A stretch of 64,000 nucleotides of DNA from VAXT01 sp963850415 (GCA_963850415.1 CAWKLE010000004.1:124001-188000); one strand, 5' to 3'; numbered from the stretch's first letter, positions 51,476 through 61,097 are shown. The notes: generated by a model not told the origin, from the letters alone. Made by a program: numbers and translations.

Positions 51476-54400
51476 TCAGGTGATGGCGGCTTCGCCGAGG
51501 AGGGATTTGATCTCGGCGAAGAAGTCCGGCTCCGGCTTGACGCGGTAGTCGGGGCCGAGGGCGAGCGTCGTCTCGCCGTGCGAGGTCGAGATCGCCACGA
51601 TCACCGGGATCTCGCCCGGGAACTCCCTCACGACCGACGCGAGGTTCCGCACCAGGCCCGCAGGCGCCCGCGTCGCGTCGACGCGCAGCACGACCTCGCG
51701 CCGCTCCGGCGTCGCCTCGAACGGCGTCACCTCGAGCGCGATCATCTTCGTCTCGCCCTCCTGCTTGTGGTCGACACGCCCCTTGACGACGAGTACCTCA
51801 TCCACCTCGAGCAGATCCCGCGAAGCGCCGTAGACCGAGTTGAAGACGACGACCTCCGTCGAGCCGGTCAGGTCGTCGAGCCGCATGAACACCATCGGCT
51901 CGCCCTTCTTCGTCGTCAGCTGCTTGATCGCCCCGACGATGCCGCCCACGGTCACGACCTCCCCGTCGCGCCGGCGCTCGATCTCGGCCAGCGGAGCGTC
52001 CGTCTTGCGCCGCAGCTGCTCGCGGATCGCCTCCAGCGGATGCTCCGAGACGTAGACGCCGAGGGTCTCCTTCTCGAGCCGCAGCAGCTCGTTCTTCTCG
52101 TACTCCTCGCCGGTGATCGGCGGATGCTCGACCTCGAACATCGACTCCTGGCCGAACATGAGGGCCTCCTGCCGCGCCGCGCCCGATCCCAGCGCCTGCT
52201 CCAGCGCGTCGAACATCCCCTTCCGCGACGCGCCCGTCGAGTCGAAGGCGCCGCACTTGACCAGAGCCTCGAGCGCCCGCTTGTTCACGACCTGCGGATC
52301 GACCCGCTCGGTGAAGTCCCAGAGCGACGCGAACGGCCCCGACTTCCGCGCGTCGACGATCCTGCGCGCCGCCGTGTCCCCCACGTTCTTGACCGCGTTC
52401 AGCCCGAACCGGATCTTCCCCTCGACGACCGCGAAGTCGCACTCCGACTCGTTCACGTCCGGCGGCTCGACCTCGATCCCGAGCTCGTGGCAGGCGCTCA
52501 CGTAGAACGGCACGCGGTCCTTCGTGTTCATCACGGACGAGATCAGCGCGGCCATGTACTCCCGCGGGTGGTTCGCGCGCAGCCAGGCCGTCCGGTACGC
52601 GATCAGCGCGTAGCAGGCGGCGTGCGACTTCCCGAACGAGTAGTCCTGCGACGACTCCATGTCCTTCCAGAGCTGGTTCGCCACCGCGGGCGTCGTCCCG
52701 GTCTGGGCGCAGCCCTCGAGGAACTTCTCCTTGAGGGACGCCATCAGCGCGTGGATCTTCTTGCCGATCGCCTTGCGCAGGTCGTCCGCCTCGGCCGGCG
52801 AGAAGCCGGCGATCCGCTTCGCGATCTCCAGGTACTGCTCCTGGTAGATGCAGATCCCGTGCGTGACCCCGGTGATCGCCTCGAGCCGCGGGTCGATGAA
52901 CGAGACCGCCTCCTGCCCGTTCTTTCGTTTCGCGTAGGCCGGGATGTAGCCCATCGGGCCCGGCCGATAGAGCGCGACGAGCGCGATCAGATCCTCGAAC
53001 TCCGTCGGCCGCACCGAGCGCAGCGCCTCGCGCATGCCCGACGACTCGAACTGGAAGACGCCGATCGCGTCCCCGCGCGCGAGCATCTCGTACGTCTTGC
53101 GGTCGTCGAGCGGCAACTTCGCGATGTCCAGCCCGCCGCCGATCAGCGCAACCGCCTTGTCGATCACGTCGAGGTTGCGCAGCCCGAGGAAGTCCATCTT
53201 CAGCAAGCCCAGCTCCTCGACGTCCCACATCCCGAACTGCGTGACCGTCTCCTCGCCCTCACCCTTCCGCTGCAACGGAACGACGTCGGTCAGCGGCCGG
53301 TCCGAGATGACGACGCCGGCCGCGTGGATCGAGTCCTGCCGCACGAGCCCCTCGAGCGGCTTCGCGAGATCGACGATCTCCCGCACCTGGGGATCTCCGT
53401 CGTAGGCCGCCTTCAGCTCGGAGCCGGGCTTCAGGCAGTCGTCGAGGTAGACCTTGACGCCCTCGGGGATCAGCTTCGCGATCTTGTCGACGGTGCCGTA
53501 CGGAACCTCGAGCACGCGCCCCGCGTCGCGCACCGCTGCGCGCGCCATCATCGTCCCGAAGGTGATGATCTGCGCCACGCGGTCGCGCCCGTACTTCTCG
53601 GCGACGTAGTTGATCACCCGGTCGCGGCCTGCGACCGAGAAGTCGATGTCCATGTCCGGCATCGACTTGCGCCCCGGATTGAGGAAGCGCTCGAAGAGCA
53701 GGTCGTACTTCATCGGGTCGACCTCGGTGATGTCGAGCGCGTACGCGGCGAGCGAGCCGGCCGTCGAGCCGCGGCCCGGGCCGACCGAGACGCCGTTCCG
53801 CTTCGCGAAGTTGACGAAGTCCCAAACGATCAAGAAGTAGTCCGCGAAACCCATCTCGCGGATCGTCTTCAGCTCGAACTTGAGCCGTTCCTGGATCTCC
53901 GGGGTCACGTGGTCGTACCGCTTCTGGAGCCCCTTCTCGCAGAGCTCGACGAGGTAGTCGAACGCGTCGCGGCCCTCGGGCACCGGGTACTTCGGGAGGC
54001 GGATCGCGCCGAGCTCGATCTCCACCGAGCACCGCTCTGCGACCTCGAGCGTCATCGCGAGCGCGGCCGGGTACTCTGAGAAGTCCTGCGCCATCTCGGC
54101 GGGCGTCTTGAAGTAGAACTGGTCGGTGTCGAACTTCCAGTGATTCGGGTTCTTCAGCGAGTCGCCCGACTGGATGCAGAGAAGCGCCTCGTGCGCGCGC
54201 GCGTCTTCGTGGAGCAGGTAGTGCACGTCGCCGGTCGCGACGAGCGGGAGACCGGTGCCCTGCGCGAGCTTCGCCAGCTGCGGGTTGATCCTCGCCTGCT
54301 CGGCCAGCCCGGCGTTCTGGATCTCGACGTAGGTCGACTCGCGCCCGAACACCTGCACGAGCCGGTCGAGGTCGGCCGCGGCATCCGCCTCGCGCGACTC

Positions 54401-54832
54401 CTCGAGCGCCTTCGAGACACGTCCGGACAGGCACCCGGAGAGCGCGATCAGCCCTTTCGCGTGCGTCTCCAGCAGCCCCCAGTCGACGCGCGGCTTGTAG
54501 TAATAGCCCTGCAAGTAGCCCGCCGATGCGAGCTTGATCAGGTTCCCGTAGCCCTCGTTCGACTCGGCGAGGAGCGTCAGGTGCGCGTAGCCCTTCTCCT
54601 GCTTCGAAGCGTCGTCGCAGACGTAGACCTCGCAGCCGATGATCGGCTTCACGCCCTGCTTCAAGGCCTCCTTGTAGAGCTGCACCGAGCCCGCCAGCGA
54701 GCCGTGGTCGGTGAGCCCGACCGCCGGCATCTCGAGCTCCGCGGCGCGGGCTGCCAGGGCCGGGACCCGGCAAGCGCCGTCGAGGATCGAGTACTCGGAG
54801 TGGACGTGCAGGTGGACGAACTCGGCAGCCAA
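51476..54832 (-). CDS. dnaE: DNA polymerase III subunit alpha
   Basis: A 1118-residue replicative polymerase (DnaE1 class). The PHP domain begins FVHLHVHSEYSILDGA; the palm has GPGRGSTAGSLAAYAL and catalytic PDMDIDF; fingers VFQFESSGMREALRSVRP, then a helix-hairpin-helix region, and an OB fold near the end (VTVGGIVGAIKQLTTKKGEP). It extends DNA in the replisome. TTG start at 54832; a TAGAAT lies ten bases upstream. Confidence 0.97.
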   Translation of the reverse strand: MAAEFVHLHVHSEYSILDGACRVPALAARAAELEMPAVGLTDHGSLAGSVQLYKEALKQGVKPIIGCEVYVCDDASKQEKGYAHLTLLAESNEGYGNLIKLASAGYLQGYYYKPRVDWGLLETHAKGLIALSGCLSGRVSKALEESREADAAADLDRLVQVFGRESTYVEIQNAGLAEQARINPQLAKLAQGTGLPLVATGDVHYLLHEDARAHEALLCIQSGDSLKNPNHWKFDTDQFYFKTPAEMAQDFSEYPAALAMTLEVAERCSVEIELGAIRLPKYPVPEGRDAFDYLVELCEKGLQKRYDHVTPEIQERLKFELKTIREMGFADYFLIVWDFVNFAKRNGVSVGPGRGSTAGSLAAYALDITEVDPMKYDLLFERFLNPGRKSMPDMDIDFSVAGRDRVINYVAEKYGRDRVAQIITFGTMMARAAVRDAGRVLEVPYGTVDKIAKLIPEGVKVYLDDCLKPGSELKAAYDGDPQVREIVDLAKPLEGLVRQDSIHAAGVVISDRPLTDVVPLQRKGEGEETVTQFGMWDVEELGLLKMDFLGLRNLDVIDKAVALIGGGLDIAKLPLDDRKTYEMLARGDAIGVFQFESSGMREALRSVRPTEFEDLIALVALYRPGPMGYIPAYAKRKNGQEAVSFIDPRLEAITGVTHGICIYQEQYLEIAKRIAGFSPAEADDLRKAIGKKIHALMASLKEKFLEGCAQTGTTPAVANQLWKDMESSQDYSFGKSHAACYALIAYRTAWLRANHPREYMAALISSVMNTKDRVPFYVSACHELGIEVEPPDVNESECDFAVVEGKIRFGLNAVKNVGDTAARRIVDARKSGPFASLWDFTERVDPQVVNKRALEALVKCGAFDSTGASRKGMFDALEQALGSGAARQEALMFGQESMFEVEHPPITGEEYEKNELLRLEKETLGVYVSEHPLEAIREQLRRKTDAPLAEIERRRDGEVVTVGGIVGAIKQLTTKKGEPMVFMRLDDLTGSTEVVVFNSVYGASRDLLEVDEVLVVKGRVDHKQEGETKMIALEVTPFEATPERREVVLRVDATRAPAGLVRNLASVVREFPGEIPVIVAISTSHGETTLALGPDYRVKPEPDFFAEIKSLLGEAAIT

Positions 54833-54875
54833 GGACGGCCCATTCTAGGAGCCGCCCAGGACGCCTCGGCGCTCG

Positions 54876-55208
54876 TCAGCCGCCGAGGCACTCGGGGTCG
54901 CGCCGCGTGAAAGCCCGGCTCCCCTTGTTCCCCTGCGCGCGCACCGAGTAGCGGTCGCACGCTTGAACCGAGAGACGCAGGAAACGCGCCGTGAACGCGC
55001 CCTTCCTGGTCGCCCGGACCGTCCGCACGTGGTCGTGGGCCTTGTACACGACGACGACCCTGACGAGCTCGGAGCGCTTGAAATGCGTCCCCTTGACGAC
55101 GAACGGGCTCGCCGTCGACACCTGCACCGCCGGAGCCCTTGTCGCAGCCGTCACCGCCGCGGGCATGATCGCGAGCACGAGGACGCCGGCCGCAACGAAT
55201 CGTTTCAT
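54876..55208 (-). CDS. Small secreted hypothetical protein
   Basis: A 110-residue protein with a signal peptide (MKRFVAAGVLVLAIMPAAVT) and a basic beta-rich domain (SPFVVKGTHFKRSELVRVVV, VRTVRATRKGAFTARF) containing two Cys. It resembles short IPT/TIG-like or Ig-like secreted domains, but weakly. A GTG 13 codons upstream is also possible. A terminator hairpin for the next gene upstream ends 25 bases before the start. Confidence 0.6.
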   Translation of the reverse strand: MKRFVAAGVLVLAIMPAAVTAATRAPAVQVSTASPFVVKGTHFKRSELVRVVVVYKAHDHVRTVRATRKGAFTARFLRLSVQACDRYSVRAQGNKGSRAFTRRDPECLGG

Positions 55209-55232
55209 TCCTTCGAAGTATGGCTCGAAAAT

Positions 55233-55268
55233 CTCGTTGGGGGCCACCCGAAGGCGACCCCCAACGAG
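55233..55268 (-). terminator. Intrinsic-type terminator of the Asp-box protein gene
   Basis: Eleven-base perfect stem CTCGTTGGGGG / CCCCCAACGAG followed on the minus strand by ATTTTCG, 16 bases past the stop at 55284. Confidence 0.75.
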
Positions 55269-55283
55269 GTAGTTACCAACGAG

Positions 55284-58238
55284 CTAGTGGCCCCCGTGGC
55301 CGTGCCCGAGCTGAAGCTTCCACGCTCCGAGCCCGTGTGACGCGGCGTAGAGGATCCCATCGCCGTGATGCCCGTGCCCGTGCCCGTCGTTACCCGACAC
55401 GAGGGTCAGGCCGGCGACTTCGACGTTCGGCATCCCGGAGCCCGCGGGCGTCCACTGCCCCGAGCTCTCACGCTTCAGGACGCCGAAGTCGGACGACACG
55501 TAAGCGGTGCCGTCGTTCACCGCGACGTCGGTGAGCGGCAGGTCGCCCAACGTGCTGTCGAGGCTGGACCATGTCGCCGTTCCCGCGCCCGGGTCGTAGG
55601 TCACCGAGAAGATGTGACCCGGAGTCGCGGGAGTCGCGGCGGTGAACCCGCTGTACGAGATCCAGGCGTGGTTCGCGTTGTCCGGGTCGATGAAGATCCC
55701 GGTCACGTACCGGTCCGGATCGTTCGAGGCCAGCGAGTCGAGCCGCACGAATGCGACCGAGCTTGCCGGATCGGCGTCCGCGTTCGAGGTGATGAACACG
55801 CGGCCGTTCGTGGTTGCGGCCCACAGCGTCGACGTGTCCGTCGTCGCCCGCTCGACCGCGGCCATTGCGCCACCGGCCCGGTCGCCCCAGCCGGCCGCCG
55901 TCAAAGCGGTCGTCCCGAGCTCGGTCCAGTCACCGCATGGAACCGCGAAGTCGCCGGTGTTCTCGTTGCAGTGCTGCCGGAGCTCGGCCAGCGTCATCGA
56001 GCCCATGCCCTGCGTCTTCGTCCGGACGACCGTGTTCCCACCCGACGTCGCCGTCCCCGCTCCCGCGTACATCGTCCGATGGACGACCGGGTCGGAGAGG
56101 ATCGCCACGTAGAACTGGTTGCCGGTCCCGTAGATCGGGTCGGCGATCCAGTTCCAGTCCGCGATCGCTCCGTCGGAGAAGTTCACGTCCGGCGACGCGT
56201 CGAAGTACGTGTGGAACCGGAAGTGCGGGTCGGTCGCGTCGAACCCCGACTGCCCGCCGTCGCCCCAGTACGTCTGGAGCCACGTGTGGGTGCTTCCGTA
56301 GTTCTCCCACGTCCCGTTGTCCTGGGTGCCGCCCTGCAGCTCGCGGCTGTCGAACGGGCTCACCGAGAGGCTCTGGAACTGGAGCGTCCCGAGGCCACGG
56401 TTCATGCTCTCCAGCCGCGTCGGAATCGCGGACAGGAGCTCGTGGCAACGGCTCAGGTACGGCTCCGCGAGCCCTCTCGAGTCGCAGTCGCTCGACCTGT
56501 CGACGAAGTCACCGGTGTTCCGGATCATCCCGCCGTCCGAGGCCTCGAAGAACTGGTCCGGATTCTGCGGGTTCGTCACCAGCCGGTGCTCGTCCGGATG
56601 CATCCCGTTCGGATGATCGACGTCGGTCGCGTCCATCGTCATGTCCGTGAAGGACTCGCCTGCGTTCGTCGAGCGCATGACCGCCCGGTGGTTCGCGACG
56701 TACGGCAGGGTCGCGCCGTTCTCGTCGTACTGGTACGAGCCGCCGATGTACACGATGTCCGGATGCCCCGGCGGCGTGTAGACGAAGTTGTCGTACCAGC
56801 ACTGGCCGGTGCAGAAGTTGAACGTGTCCCAGGCCGGCGTCGACGGGTTGTCGCTCGTGATTTGCGTGAACACCGGCGATCCGGTCGCGACGTCGTCGCT
56901 CCGGTAGAGCCGGCTGTACTCGGTCGCACTGGTGTGACCCTCGCCGACGTACATCCTCGTGTTGCCGTTCGGCAGTGTCGTGACGGCGATGTCGGGCCTC
57001 GTGGTGCCGATCGCCGCGTTCAGCGACGGCTTGATCTGCGTCCACGTCGTCCCGTTGTCGTTCGAGCGCCAGACACCGCGCGCGTACGAAGCCGCATAGA
57101 CGGTGTTCGGGTCGCTCGGGTCGATCTCGACGTCACGCACGCCACGCGGTGAGCACGGCGTCGTGTTGTTCGCGATTGCGGCGATGTCGGTGCCGCAGTC
57201 GGCCGGGCTCGTGGAGCCGTTGTGGACCAGCGTCCACGTGTTCCCGCCGTCTGTGGAGCGGTAGAGGCCCCACTGCGGAGCGCCCGGGATCAGCGCCCGG
57301 TACTGCGTGATGCCGCCGTAGCAGCACACGGACGAATGCCCGCGCACGGCAAACGACGACCCGGCGTAGATCGTGTTCGGATCGCCGGGCTTGACCTGGA
57401 TCGTGCCGACGCCTCGCGAGTTGAACGCCGAGGAGCCGTACGGCCCGGACCAGTGGTTCCCGCCGTCGGTCGACTTGTAGAGGCCCACGCCCGCGACGCA
57501 GCCGCTGCCGCACGTGTTGCCCTCACCGGTGCCGACCCAGAGCGTGTTCGAGCTCGGGTCGTTCGGGTCGATCTCGATCGAGCCGACCGCGTTGATCCCG
57601 AAGCTGCCCGACAGGAACTTCCAGTTCGGGTGGCGCGCCAGCGCGTTGTCAGTGCGCCAGACTCCGCCGCCGGCCGGTGTGATCCACATTCGGCAGCGAC
57701 CCCCGTGGCGGCCGCCCCATGCTTGATGCGAGCCGCAGTTCGGATCGATCGCGAGATCGGTCGTGCGCCCGGCGGCCGCGTACTCCTGAGGGACGTACGA
57801 ACGGGCGGTCCGGAACGGTGTGAACTGGTAGAGCGCCGTGTCGGGACCAACGTGATCCCAGCGCAGGCTCCGGCGTCCCGGGCTTTGCACCGAACGCGCC
57901 TTGAGTGTCGCGAACGCGTGTCGAGCGGCCTTGAGGCTCGACAGCGGGATGTCCTTCTTCGGATAGGCCATCTGGGCGAACTCCTCCAGCCCAGCCGTCG
58001 AGCTTCCCGGTGCGTTCCCGCTCGACTCCCCGGCGGGCTCTCCACCCTTGCCAGGGATCGTCTGGCCGAGTTTCGCCAGATGCTTTGCCAGAGCGACCGG
58101 CAGGTCGCCGTCGCTGCTTCTGGCAGCGACCTTCGCCGTGCTCCGGTTCGAGGACCCGCCCGCGGCGAAGACTCCACCGACGGCGACGAGCCCAACTGCG
58201 GCCAGCGCAAGCGCCAGCCGCGTCCGTCTCTTTCGCAC
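55284..58238 (-). CDS. Large secreted Asp-box/BNR beta-propeller protein
   Basis: A 984-residue exported protein: signal peptide (LALALAAVGLVAVGGVFAAG), a linker, then many Asp-box repeats (LYKSTDGGNHWSGP, LYRSTDGGNTWTLV, VWRSNDNGTTWTQI) as in sialidases, sortilin/Vps10 and xyloglucanase-type propellers. It has several Cys pairs (CGSGC, CCYGG, CTGQCWYD) and a His/Gly-rich end (NDGHGHGHHGDG, GHGHGGH). No sialidase catalytic Arg triad is evident, so a binding or structural role is possible. ATG at 58238, preceded by AGGAGGA. Confidence 0.82.
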   Translation of the reverse strand: MRKRRTRLALALAAVGLVAVGGVFAAGGSSNRSTAKVAARSSDGDLPVALAKHLAKLGQTIPGKGGEPAGESSGNAPGSSTAGLEEFAQMAYPKKDIPLSSLKAARHAFATLKARSVQSPGRRSLRWDHVGPDTALYQFTPFRTARSYVPQEYAAAGRTTDLAIDPNCGSHQAWGGRHGGRCRMWITPAGGGVWRTDNALARHPNWKFLSGSFGINAVGSIEIDPNDPSSNTLWVGTGEGNTCGSGCVAGVGLYKSTDGGNHWSGPYGSSAFNSRGVGTIQVKPGDPNTIYAGSSFAVRGHSSVCCYGGITQYRALIPGAPQWGLYRSTDGGNTWTLVHNGSTSPADCGTDIAAIANNTTPCSPRGVRDVEIDPSDPNTVYAASYARGVWRSNDNGTTWTQIKPSLNAAIGTTRPDIAVTTLPNGNTRMYVGEGHTSATEYSRLYRSDDVATGSPVFTQITSDNPSTPAWDTFNFCTGQCWYDNFVYTPPGHPDIVYIGGSYQYDENGATLPYVANHRAVMRSTNAGESFTDMTMDATDVDHPNGMHPDEHRLVTNPQNPDQFFEASDGGMIRNTGDFVDRSSDCDSRGLAEPYLSRCHELLSAIPTRLESMNRGLGTLQFQSLSVSPFDSRELQGGTQDNGTWENYGSTHTWLQTYWGDGGQSGFDATDPHFRFHTYFDASPDVNFSDGAIADWNWIADPIYGTGNQFYVAILSDPVVHRTMYAGAGTATSGGNTVVRTKTQGMGSMTLAELRQHCNENTGDFAVPCGDWTELGTTALTAAGWGDRAGGAMAAVERATTDTSTLWAATTNGRVFITSNADADPASSVAFVRLDSLASNDPDRYVTGIFIDPDNANHAWISYSGFTAATPATPGHIFSVTYDPGAGTATWSSLDSTLGDLPLTDVAVNDGTAYVSSDFGVLKRESSGQWTPAGSGMPNVEVAGLTLVSGNDGHGHGHHGDGILYAASHGLGAWKLQLGHGHGGH

Positions 58239-58314
58239 AGGTTCCTCCTCCCCTTGCTTAAGAACCAGTAGGTATGGCGGCGCGAGGGAGTATAGGAAAC
58301 TTGCTTTTTCCCTG

Positions 58315-58843
58315 CTAGCGGCCAGGAAGACGCAGGTCGAGCCGCCAGTCGTTGCAGTGTAGGACGGTTCCGCTCCCCTTCGGGTACTCGAAGTCGTGCT
58401 CGTCGAGGAGCTCGAAGCCGAGCTTCCGGCAGATCGCGTTCGACGGGCCGTTCTCGACCCCCGGGAACGCGTGCAGGAAGCGGTGCTTGCCCTCGGCGCG
58501 GACGAGCTCGATCACCTGCGCGGTCGCGATCGTGGCGATCCCGCGGCCCTGGAACTCGCGCGAGGACCGACCAGCCGGTCTCGTAGACGTGCCCGCCGAG
58601 CCAGTCGCGCTCCCAGTAGCCGACGGAGCCGACGCTTTCGCCGGTCGCGGCCTCGACGATCTTGAACATCCTGTCCGGCCCCTCGCCCTGGAGGCCGATG
58701 TACCGCTCCTGCCGCTGGGCGATCTTCTCGGGGCTCTCGGGGCCGCCGAGGTGCTCCATCATCGCCGGGTCGCCGAGGAGCCGTTCCAGGAGCGGGAGGT
58801 CGCCCTCGCCCCAGGGCTCGATCCGAAACTCGGGCTCGCTCAA
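58315..58843 (-). CDS. GNAT-family N-acetyltransferase, interrupted by a one-base frameshift
   Basis: The first frame (TTG at 58843 overlapping the ABC permease stop) reads SEPEFRIEPWGEGDLPLLER ... VGSVGYWERDW, YETGWSVL; the second reads MIELVRAEGKHRFLHAFPGV ... NAICRKLGFELLDEHDFEYP. Removing one base at about 58556-58562 gives EFQGRGIATIA, the acetyl-CoA loop (Q-x-x-G-x-A type), and a 175-residue RimJ/RimL-like enzyme. Substrate unknown. Confidence 0.82.
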
Positions 58844-59634
58844 TCGATCAGCTTCCGTTCCATCGCGTAGATCGCGATCCGCCACATGAGGAGCGCGAAC
58901 ATGACGAGAAACGCAACACGTGCCAGATCGACCCAGTCGAATCCGAACAGCACCGCGCCACGGACCAGCTCGACAGTCTGGTGCAGTGGGTTGAACGCAG
59001 CGAGCACCTGAACTACCTCCGGGAAGCCGCCCAGCGGGAAGAACGTGCCGGCGACGAGGAACAGCGGCGTCAGCACCGCGCTGACGACGTAGTTGAAGTT
59101 CTCGAACGACTTCGCGAAGCCCGCAATCATGATCCCGAAGCCCGCCCAGCCGAGACCGCTCAGCCAGGCGATGAACGGCACCGCGAGCATCCCCCAGGCC
59201 GGCTCGAGCCCGAACGGAATGGCGACGAGCATCGGCACGCACCCGTAGACGCCGGCACGTGTCGCGATCCAGAGCGTCTCGGCGGTGACGAGCTCCTCCG
59301 TGTCCACGGGCGCAGCGAGAATCGCGTCGTAGGTGCGCTGGAACTGGTACTTGACGAACGTCCCGAACATGGCCGCGAAGGCCGACGAGAAAAGAACAGC
59401 TGTCGCGACGATGCCCGTGCCGACCCAATCGACGTAGTCGTAGCCGTTGATCGTGCTCACGAGCGAGCCGAAGCCGAAGCCGAACGCGAGCAGGTAGATC
59501 GTCGGCTCGACCGTCGACGAGAAGGTCGCCGAGCGCCAGTACGACGAGAAGTTCACGATCTCGCGGACGAGCACGCCCGTCAGTGCAGGCCGCTCGAGCC
59601 GGCCGAGGCGTGCGGTCCCCGTCTCCGTCGCCAT
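58840..59634 (-). CDS. ABC-2 type transporter permease
   Basis: A 264-residue protein with six membrane segments in the ABC-2 arrangement (ALTGVLVREIVNFSSYWRSA, FSSAFAAMFGTFVKYQFQRT, FPEVVQVLAAFNPLHQTVEL). NodJ-like. It forms a drug, lipid or polysaccharide exporter with the ATPase encoded immediately upstream (one-base overlap). Confidence 0.92.
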   Translation of the reverse strand: MATETGTARLGRLERPALTGVLVREIVNFSSYWRSATFSSTVEPTIYLLAFGFGFGSLVSTINGYDYVDWVGTGIVATAVLFSSAFAAMFGTFVKYQFQRTYDAILAAPVDTEELVTAETLWIATRAGVYGCVPMLVAIPFGLEPAWGMLAVPFIAWLSGLGWAGFGIMIAGFAKSFENFNYVVSAVLTPLFLVAGTFFPLGGFPEVVQVLAAFNPLHQTVELVRGAVLFGFDWVDLARVAFLVMFALLMWRIAIYAMERKLID

Positions 59635-60533
59635 CAGCCGATCTCCTCGCCGGTGAGCAGGACGAAGACGTCCTCGAGGTTCGCCGGACGGCGCTCACCC
59701 TCGAACCCGTGGTCTCCGTTCGAGTCGACGCCGAGGATCGAGATGCTCGTCCCGGTGCGCCGCGTCTTGAGCCCCGCGGCGCCGGCCTCGGACTCGACCT
59801 CGGCCAGGCGAGCCGGCGGCCCGTACACCTCGACCACCTGATGGCCCGCGTGCTCCAAGACGAGCTCGGACGGCTTGCCGCGGGCGACCCCCTGGCCGTG
59901 GGACATGATCAGCACCGTGTCGGCGAGCCGCTGCGCCTCCTCGATGTAGTGCGTGGACATGAGGATCGTCGTGCCCTCGGAGCGCAGCTGGTCGATCAGC
60001 GCCCACAGCTGCTGGCGCACCTGCGGGTCGAGGCCGACGGTGGGCTCGTCCATCAGCACGAGCCGCGGCCGGTGCACGAGCGCGCGGGCGATCAGCAGTC
60101 GCCTGCGCATCCCGCCCGAGAGCTTGTCGACGCGCGTGTCGCGGCGGTCGACGAGGTTCGCCAGCTCGAGCGAGCGCTCGATCGCCTCGTGCCGCTCGTG
60201 ACGGCCGATCCGGTACAGGTGCGCGAAGACGAGCAGGTTCTGCTCGACGGTCAACGTGACGTCGAGGTTGTCGAGCTGCGGCACGACGCCGCACTCGGCG
60301 CGCGCCTGCTTCGAGTCCTTCGGAAGCTGATAGCCGAGGACCTCCAACTCGCCCTCGTCTGGGATCGCCTGCGCCGTGAGCATGCGCATCGTCGTCGACT
60401 TGCCCGCGCCGTTCGGGCCGAGGAGTCCGACGCACGTGCCCGCCGGAACGTCGAGGTCGAGCCGGTCGACGGCCGTGATCTCCCCGTAGCGCTTGACGAC
60501 CCTGCGCAAGCGGATGGCGAGGTCCTCGCTCAC
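59634..60533 (-). CDS. ABC transporter ATP-binding protein (NodI/DrrA-like)
   Basis: A 299-residue ATPase: Walker A GLLGPNGAGKSTTMRML, Q-loop VVPQLDNLD, signature KLSGGMRRRLLIARAL, Walker B LVLMDEPTVGLDP and the His switch STHYIEEAQRLAD, plus a C-terminal regulatory extension of about 80 residues. It energises the permease next to it. Confidence 0.95.
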   Translation of the reverse strand: MSEDLAIRLRRVVKRYGEITAVDRLDLDVPAGTCVGLLGPNGAGKSTTMRMLTAQAIPDEGELEVLGYQLPKDSKQARAECGVVPQLDNLDVTLTVEQNLLVFAHLYRIGRHERHEAIERSLELANLVDRRDTRVDKLSGGMRRRLLIARALVHRPRLVLMDEPTVGLDPQVRQQLWALIDQLRSEGTTILMSTHYIEEAQRLADTVLIMSHGQGVARGKPSELVLEHAGHQVVEVYGPPARLAEVESEAGAAGLKTRRTGTSISILGVDSNGDHGFEGERRPANLEDVFVLLTGEEIG

Positions 60534-60566
60534 CGGGCCAGGATGCCAGCAGGCGGGCTCGAGGCG

Positions 60567-60818
60567 CTAGCGACCCGCGCGAGGACGCCGACGGGCACGT
60601 CGAGAAGCGGACTCCTCGACGAGAACGCTGCCAACCGCTTCACGGGTCTCACCGGTCGTGGCGACGTCGAACTCGACGGGCAATCCGGCGCAACGCCCTT
60701 TCGGCGCATTTCCGTCGACGAAACCCTGCTGGGAGACGTAGAGCCGCTCTCCCGTCTCCGTCGAGATGTAGCCGTGGCCTTTCTCTTCGTTGAACCAGAC
60801 CATCGTGCCGCGCATCAC
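60567..60818 (-). CDS. Degenerate cold-shock-domain protein
   Basis: An 83-residue protein: GTMVWFNEEKGHGYISTETG matches the GTVKWFNxxKGYGFI opening of CspA-type proteins (RNP1-like KGHGYI), and LYVSQQGF replaces the RNP2 FVHxS. Nucleic-acid binding is likely but altered. A basic tail (ASRRARRRPRAGR) follows. It overlaps the end of the upstream gene at 60815-60818 and lies opposite a DEAD-box helicase. Confidence 0.8.
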   Translation of the reverse strand: MMRGTMVWFNEEKGHGYISTETGERLYVSQQGFVDGNAPKGRCAGLPVEFDVATTGETREAVGSVLVEESASRRARRRPRAGR

Positions 60819-61087
60819 GACTGTTCCGTCCCTTCGGGCTGTTCCGTGGCTTCGGGCTGTTCCGTAGCTTCGGGCTGTTCCGTGGCTTCGGGCTGTTCCG
60901 TAGCTTCAGGGCCTCGGAGTGTGTCGTCCGGGCCTCGAAGGTGTCCGTACATCTCTTCGTGTGCCTTCGCCTGACGCTCCCGCGCCTTCGCGTACTTCTT
61001 CTCGAGCTTGAGGGCGGCCTTCTCCTTCACGGCCTGCTCGCGGTTGCGTTTCGCCATTGTCTGCTGGCGCTTGCTGGTTGATGCCAT
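60815..61087 (-). CDS. Charged small protein with a PEATEQ tandem-repeat tail
   Basis: A 90-residue protein. Residues 1-50 are a basic, strongly helical segment (KRQQTMAKRNREQAVKEKAA, LEKKYAKARERQAKAHEE); the rest is four to five copies of PEATEQ. The first part resembles a small actinobacterial protein family of unknown function. ATG at 61087 follows GAAAGGAAGG. Coupled to the cold-shock-like gene by ATGA overlap. Confidence 0.75.
   Translation of the reverse strand: MASTSKRQQTMAKRNREQAVKEKAALKLEKKYAKARERQAKAHEEMYGHLRGPDDTLRGPEATEQPEATEQPEATEQPEATEQPEGTEQS
60821..60910. repeat. 18-bp tandem repeat inside a coding region
   Basis: Five contiguous 18-base units (CTGTTCCGTGGCTTCGGG-like). Units 2-5 alternate between GTGGCTTC and GTAGCTTC, so the recent duplication unit may be 36 bases. 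Encodes (PEATEQ)n on the minus strand. Confidence 0.9.
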
Positions 61088-61097
61088 CGGCTTCCTT

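Noticed and set aside
51287..54079. Long plus-strand open frame of 930 codons
   Set aside because: It lies antisense to dnaE, which has every DNA polymerase III motif; the long frame is an effect of high GC and codon bias.
55365..57152. Long plus-strand open frame opposite the Asp-box protein
   Set aside because: It has a shadow-like Arg/Val/Asp-rich composition with no motif, while the opposite strand has a signal peptide and repeated domains.
60821..60910. CRISPR-like array
   Set aside because: Units are contiguous 18-base tandem repeats in a coding frame with no spacers and no cas genes nearby.
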